64,000 bases of DNA from Lentibacillus sp. Marseille-P4043 (GTDB lineage Bacteria > Bacillota > Bacilli > Bacillales > Amphibacillaceae), in NCBI RefSeq assembly GCF_900258515.1, contig NZ_LT984884.1, positions 1,313,168 through 1,377,167 on the forward strand. Direction: 5' to 3'. The notes under the pieces are model-generated. The model was not told the DNA's origin and searched no databases. It saw nothing but the letters and a program-made list of their open reading frames with translations. The position numbers and the translations under genes were made by a program. Positions within the stretch are counted from its first letter, which is position 1; the number at the start of each line of letters is the position of its first letter. Shown piece by piece: positions 61,169 through 64,000 of this stretch.

Positions 61169-61594
61169 CTACATCAACCCCAACCAACTAAATGAATAAT
61201 ACAGTGCCAAAGCCGTTAGAAAACCAACGGCCACTCCGCCAATAATTTCTAAGAGGGTATGTCCCATCCGCTCCCGCAATTGTTCATGGTCCTTATCATG
61301 TTGAATTAACGTATTAAGTACACCAGCTTGTTTACCAACTGCAATTCGCAAACCAGTCGCATCAATTACCACGATAAAAAGAAAGGTTATTGCTAAACCG
61401 AAAGCAGGCGATAGCCAACCTTCACCAAGTGCGATTAAAAAGGCTGTTGCTGATACAGTAGACGTATGTGTACTAGGAAAGCCGCCGTTTCCCATGTGAA
61501 GGTGTGCTTCTTTTCCGTATTTAATTAGGTGAATAAGATATTTCAAACAGCCCGATATAAACCAGCCTGCAAACGGTGCTAAAAAATATGGCAA
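61169..61594 (-). CDS. Divergent PAP2 (DUF212) family membrane phosphatase-like protein
   Basis: A 141-aa membrane protein of the YuiD/DUF212 group, related to acid phosphatase/vanadium haloperoxidases. GGFPSTHTSTVSATAFLIAL carries the Ser-His phosphatase motif, and ERMGHTLLEIIGG the second His. It starts with TTG; ggag lies about 12 bases upstream. In actinobacteria a PAP2 protein removes the phosphate from decaprenyl-phosphoryl-5-phosphoribose, so in this cluster a similar role is possible but not shown. Confidence 0.82.
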   Translation of the reverse strand: MPYFLAPFAGWFISGCLKYLIHLIKYGKEAHLHMGNGGFPSTHTSTVSATAFLIALGEGWLSPAFGLAITFLFIVVIDATGLRIAVGKQAGVLNTLIQHDKDHEQLRERMGHTLLEIIGGVAVGFLTALALYYSFSWLGLM

Positions 61595-61644
61595 GGCAAA
61601 TACACTCTCCTGTTTACAAGTTTTTTCTCATCAATTGCTGCCCC

Positions 61645-61965
61645 CTATACCCCACAGCCCGTATACACTCCGCTTTCTGGGGGCGGCTGGAGAGCCTCCT
61701 CGTGCTGGGGTGCTCGTCGCGTTGTAGGAAATTCGATGAAGTAGCGCTCCTCGCAACTCGAAGCTTACTCGGTGGGACTTTTGCTTGTCGCTCTGCGGGG
61801 TCTCACCGATGCCTCTCTTCCCCCGTTAGAAGGAAGGCCGACTAAAAGCGGGCTTGCGCTCGGGCGTCGGCATACCCCTATGAAGGGGCATGTATACGGG
61901 CTGCTTGTGAGGAAATATATGCTTAGATATTTCTTTAAAAACAACAATATTTTAGAAACAGCCTA
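61645..61965 (-). repeat. R1-related repeat with GC-rich palindromic interior
   Basis: Read on the minus strand, the element starts TAGGCTGTTTCTAAAATATT at 61965, continues AAGAAATATCTAAGCATATA, then a GC-rich interior with CAGCCCGTATACA and its inverted copy TGTATACGGGCTG at the two sides, and GAGGAGGCT / AGAAAGCGGAG motifs shared with the copy at 14804. The first three bases, TAG, are the stop codon of the flippase-like gene. No credible gene lies in it. The far boundary is uncertain (61600-61650). Confidence 0.65.
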
Positions 61966-62922
61966 ATTCAAAAACGATTTTCTTTTAACAAGAAATACGA
62001 TAATGCCGAGAAAGACGCCAAACCAAAGTGTGACAAATCGTATGATTAGGGATATCGTGACAGCTAAACTTCCGGCAACGCCAAAATATATCAGTAGCCC
62101 CGTAATACTGCCTTCTGCTGCACCTAGTCCACCGGGAATCATGGATAGGGCGCCAGCTAATGTACCGAGACTAAAGGTAAAGATGCTAGCGATAAAGGAA
62201 ACATCAACTGAAAAGGCTGTGATGATTACGTAAAGACTAATACATTCTAATAACCAAGCGGCAACACTAATAATAAAGGAGAAACTGAGAATGTTTAATC
62301 GCATTAAAAAAAGTGTTTGCTTATAAAAGTGGTGTAAGGAATTACGGAAACGCTGTAGTCTCTTCGGTCTGGTTAGCCAATTTATTAGTTTGGTACAAAG
62401 GGAACGCTTTTGCACCAGAATGAAAAAAAGCACGATCAAAATGGTTAAAATCAACAATGGTGTTAGACCAAATGGATATACCAGGAAGCCAACACCTACA
62501 AGTGCCATCATAGCCAATAAATCAGTAAGGCGATCATAAATAATCACAGGGATAGATTCCGAATAGGGAACGTTACCTTTCCTTTGCAATAAATAGGATT
62601 TGATCAATTCTCCAGCTTTTCCAGGAGTAATCGACATCATCAATCCAATTAGGAAAATTACAACATTGTCCTTCAAGCCAATTTTAAAATTTGACCATTT
62701 TGAAAATGCATGCCACTTATAAAGTCTTAGGGAATAGCTCCCTAACGTTAGAAGAAACGCCAGTATAAGGTAATGTACGGGCATTTCTCTAATCGTTAAC
62801 GTTACTTTTTTGAGATCAGCAATTAGCAAGAATCCGGCTATTACAATAATGCCGAGGATCACTCCAATTATTAATTTTGGAATGATCCTGTTTGGCTCCT
62901 TTTTGCTGGGATTATTCATCAT
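61963..62922 (-). CDS. YbhN/UPF0104-type flippase-like membrane protein
   Basis: A 319-aa protein with eight or more helices, of the family that includes the membrane part of the lysylphosphatidylglycerol synthase MprF and AglD-like proteins. Typical motifs are SITPGKAGELIKSYLLQ and MIPGGLGAAEGSITGLL. It lacks the catalytic C-terminal domain of MprF, so it is a transporter-like stand-alone protein. It overlaps the SDR gene by 4 bases (ATGA). Its stop codon is supplied by the edge of the repeat. A role in flipping the polyprenyl-phosphate sugar made by its neighbours is a reasonable guess. Confidence 0.83.
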   Translation of the reverse strand: MMNNPSKKEPNRIIPKLIIGVILGIIVIAGFLLIADLKKVTLTIREMPVHYLILAFLLTLGSYSLRLYKWHAFSKWSNFKIGLKDNVVIFLIGLMMSITPGKAGELIKSYLLQRKGNVPYSESIPVIIYDRLTDLLAMMALVGVGFLVYPFGLTPLLILTILIVLFFILVQKRSLCTKLINWLTRPKRLQRFRNSLHHFYKQTLFLMRLNILSFSFIISVAAWLLECISLYVIITAFSVDVSFIASIFTFSLGTLAGALSMIPGGLGAAEGSITGLLIYFGVAGSLAVTISLIIRFVTLWFGVFLGIIVFLVKRKSFLN

Positions 62923-63659
62923 ATATCGGTCCGTTTAAATAGCTTTTCTGGGATTATTTTGATCACAAGCAGAATCACAAACCAAAACCATGGCGTATAT
63001 ACAACATCACGACGTTTAACTAACCCCTTTGTGATGTCACCTGCTACTTTCTTTGGATCGGCAAGCAATTTAGAATCTTCAACAACTCCATATGTCATCT
63101 TTGTGTCGACCATGCCAGGCTTAATCGTCAGTACGTTTACCCCTGACGCATGAAGTCGGTTGCGCAACCCTTGCATGTAAACACTTAATCCAGCCTTTGT
63201 TGATCCATAGATGTAATTGCTTTTACGCCCACGGTCTCCCGCAACTGATGAAACAGCACAGATAAAGCCTTGCCGTTTCTGCTCAAAATAATTTGCAGCT
63301 ATGTTTAATATCGATACAGCTGATGTATAATTGACATCAATCATATTACGGGAGATGGTAAACGATTGCTCTGCTTCTTTTTGGTCTCCCATTGCTCCAT
63401 ACATGAGGATCACCCCATCAATGCCTCCTGTTTCTTCGATAACTTGAGAAAAGAATACCTCATGATGATCAAAATCCAATGCATCGAACTGTTTAAGTGT
63501 AATCTCAACACCATGACGAATTTGCAAATCACTCTTTAATACCTCTAGCTCATCCATCCTTCTTCCAGTTAAAATTAAGTTCATATTTCGAGCAGCCAAT
63601 TTACGAACAGTTTCCTGTGCAATTGTTGAACTCGCACCTAAAATTAAAACTGTAGTCAT
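62919..63659 (-). CDS. SDR oxidoreductase, DprE2-like
   Basis: A 246-aa short-chain dehydrogenase. NAD(P)-binding motif TTVLILGASSTIAQE, catalytic Ser/Tyr/Lys as SSVAGDRGRKSNYIYGSTKA, and a C-terminal hydrophobic segment (WFWFVILLVIKIIPEKLF) that would hold it at the membrane. This layout, including the SSTIA start and membrane tail, is that of DprE2, which reduces the 2-keto intermediate of polyprenyl-phosphate-ribose epimerisation. The preceding gene encodes a DprE1-like oxidase, the partner enzyme. The ATG at 63659 is preceded by aaggagg; a TTG at 63671 overlaps that site and is not used. Confidence 0.8.
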   Translation of the reverse strand: MTTVLILGASSTIAQETVRKLAARNMNLILTGRRMDELEVLKSDLQIRHGVEITLKQFDALDFDHHEVFFSQVIEETGGIDGVILMYGAMGDQKEAEQSFTISRNMIDVNYTSAVSILNIAANYFEQKRQGFICAVSSVAGDRGRKSNYIYGSTKAGLSVYMQGLRNRLHASGVNVLTIKPGMVDTKMTYGVVEDSKLLADPKKVAGDITKGLVKRRDVVYTPWFWFVILLVIKIIPEKLFKRTDI

Positions 63660-63715
63660 GTTATATGACAACCTCCTTCATTTATGGACCTGTGCCCCAT
63701 TAAAAAAGATCTCCA

Positions 63716-64000
63716 TTAAGTTAAACCTAATCGCCGAGACATAGACGAGGAAAAGCGTCCTTCCGGGTCCAACTGTTGCTTCATGTGCAAGAACTGCTCC
63801 CAATTTGGATACATTTGTTTGAATGTATCGGGTCCAATGGTTGAGTCCTTTGCTAAATACACACGCCCACCATGAGATAAAACAATTTCATCCAATTCTC
63901 TTAAAAAGGGAAACAACCGATTAGTTTTAATTGGGATATCTAATGCCAGTGTATAACCTTCCATAGGAAATGATAATAATCCATTGTTTGCCGGTCCCGA
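63716..64000 (-). CDS. FAD-linked oxidoreductase, DprE1-like (partial, 5' end outside window)
   Basis: The frame is open to the window edge, so only the C-terminal 94 residues are present. The sequence (LALDIPIKTNRLFPFLRELD, GGRVYLAKDSTIGPDTFKQM, then YPNWEQFLHMKQQLDPEGRF) matches the C-terminus of DprE1 as I recall it. DprE1 is the FAD oxidase that, with DprE2, converts decaprenyl-phospho-ribose to decaprenyl-phospho-arabinose. The internal ATG at 63964 is not a true start. The next gene downstream is the DprE2-like SDR. Confidence 0.8.
   Translation of the reverse strand, partial: SGPANNGLLSFPMEGYTLALDIPIKTNRLFPFLRELDEIVLSHGGRVYLAKDSTIGPDTFKQMYPNWEQFLHMKQQLDPEGRFSSSMSRRLGLT

Noticed and set aside
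61576..61966. ORFs of 60-89 codons in the 61.6-61.97 kb interval
   Set aside because: They translate the GC-rich repeat interior; no ribosome site and no family resemblance.
1..64000. tRNA or rRNA genes
   Set aside because: No cloverleaf-like sequence or conserved rRNA stretch was noticed on reading; a dedicated scan was not possible.

Overview
The window looks like a chromosome segment of an endospore-forming, flagellated, low-GC Gram-positive bacterium of the family Bacillaceae, probably near Virgibacillus, Lentibacillus or Oceanobacillus. This is inferred from gene content and from the order spoIID, spoIIQ, spoIIID, mbl, flhO, flhP, fabZ, which matches the Bacillus order. No genus was confirmed.

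Layout: 1-1487 is an IS256-family insertion sequence. 2.0-14.7 kb is the sporulation, cell-shape and flagellar block; between spoIIQ and spoIIID it holds an AimR-like (RRNPP) receptor and a small secreted peptide gene, with no phage genes nearby. 15.3-27.6 kb holds a TetR regulator with a SwrC-like RND pump, an Asp/Asn-rich lipoprotein, yjfB, a short comK and a second RND pump with its lipoprotein adaptor. 27.9-30.9 kb has a methyltransferase, an AraC/GyrI-like regulator and several very small membrane proteins. 31-38.3 kb has a two-part ThrE-type exporter, then a ChbG/GntR unit divergent from a GH4 6-phospho-glucosidase and cellobiose/chitobiose-type PTS operon. 38.7-42.2 kb has a DUF2935 protein and an ABC exporter with a TetR regulator. 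42.6-45.1 kb pairs a PAS-GGDEF diguanylate cyclase with a PilZ protein and an Sda-like sporulation kinase inhibitor. 46-50.6 kb has an amino-acid permease, a cyclase and zwf. 50.8-64 kb is a cell-envelope block: SLH amidase, LtaS-like enzyme, MurJ-like flippase, PIG-L deacetylase, GNAT, tagO, then on the other strand a cluster resembling the polyprenyl-phosphate-arabinose pathway (DprE1-like, DprE2-like, flippase-like, divergent PAP2 and GT-C genes).

The most striking structure is not a gene. Ten separate intergenic arrays of a GC-rich 20-21 bp tandem unit (invariant AACATC core followed by a variable CCCGA-like block), about 270 units and roughly 5.4 kb in all, punctuate the AT-rich window. 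Nine of ten face the same way on the chromosome whatever the direction of the flanking genes. Each array has its own word usage and higher-order repeats. All three forward frames of the arrays stay open, so they generate many long false ORFs. Two arrays share a right flank with a MITE-like element that also occurs without an array, which hints at how they spread. Two further AT-richer tandem arrays with similar short periods occur at 40.3 and 47.8 kb. No tRNA, rRNA or CRISPR was seen.
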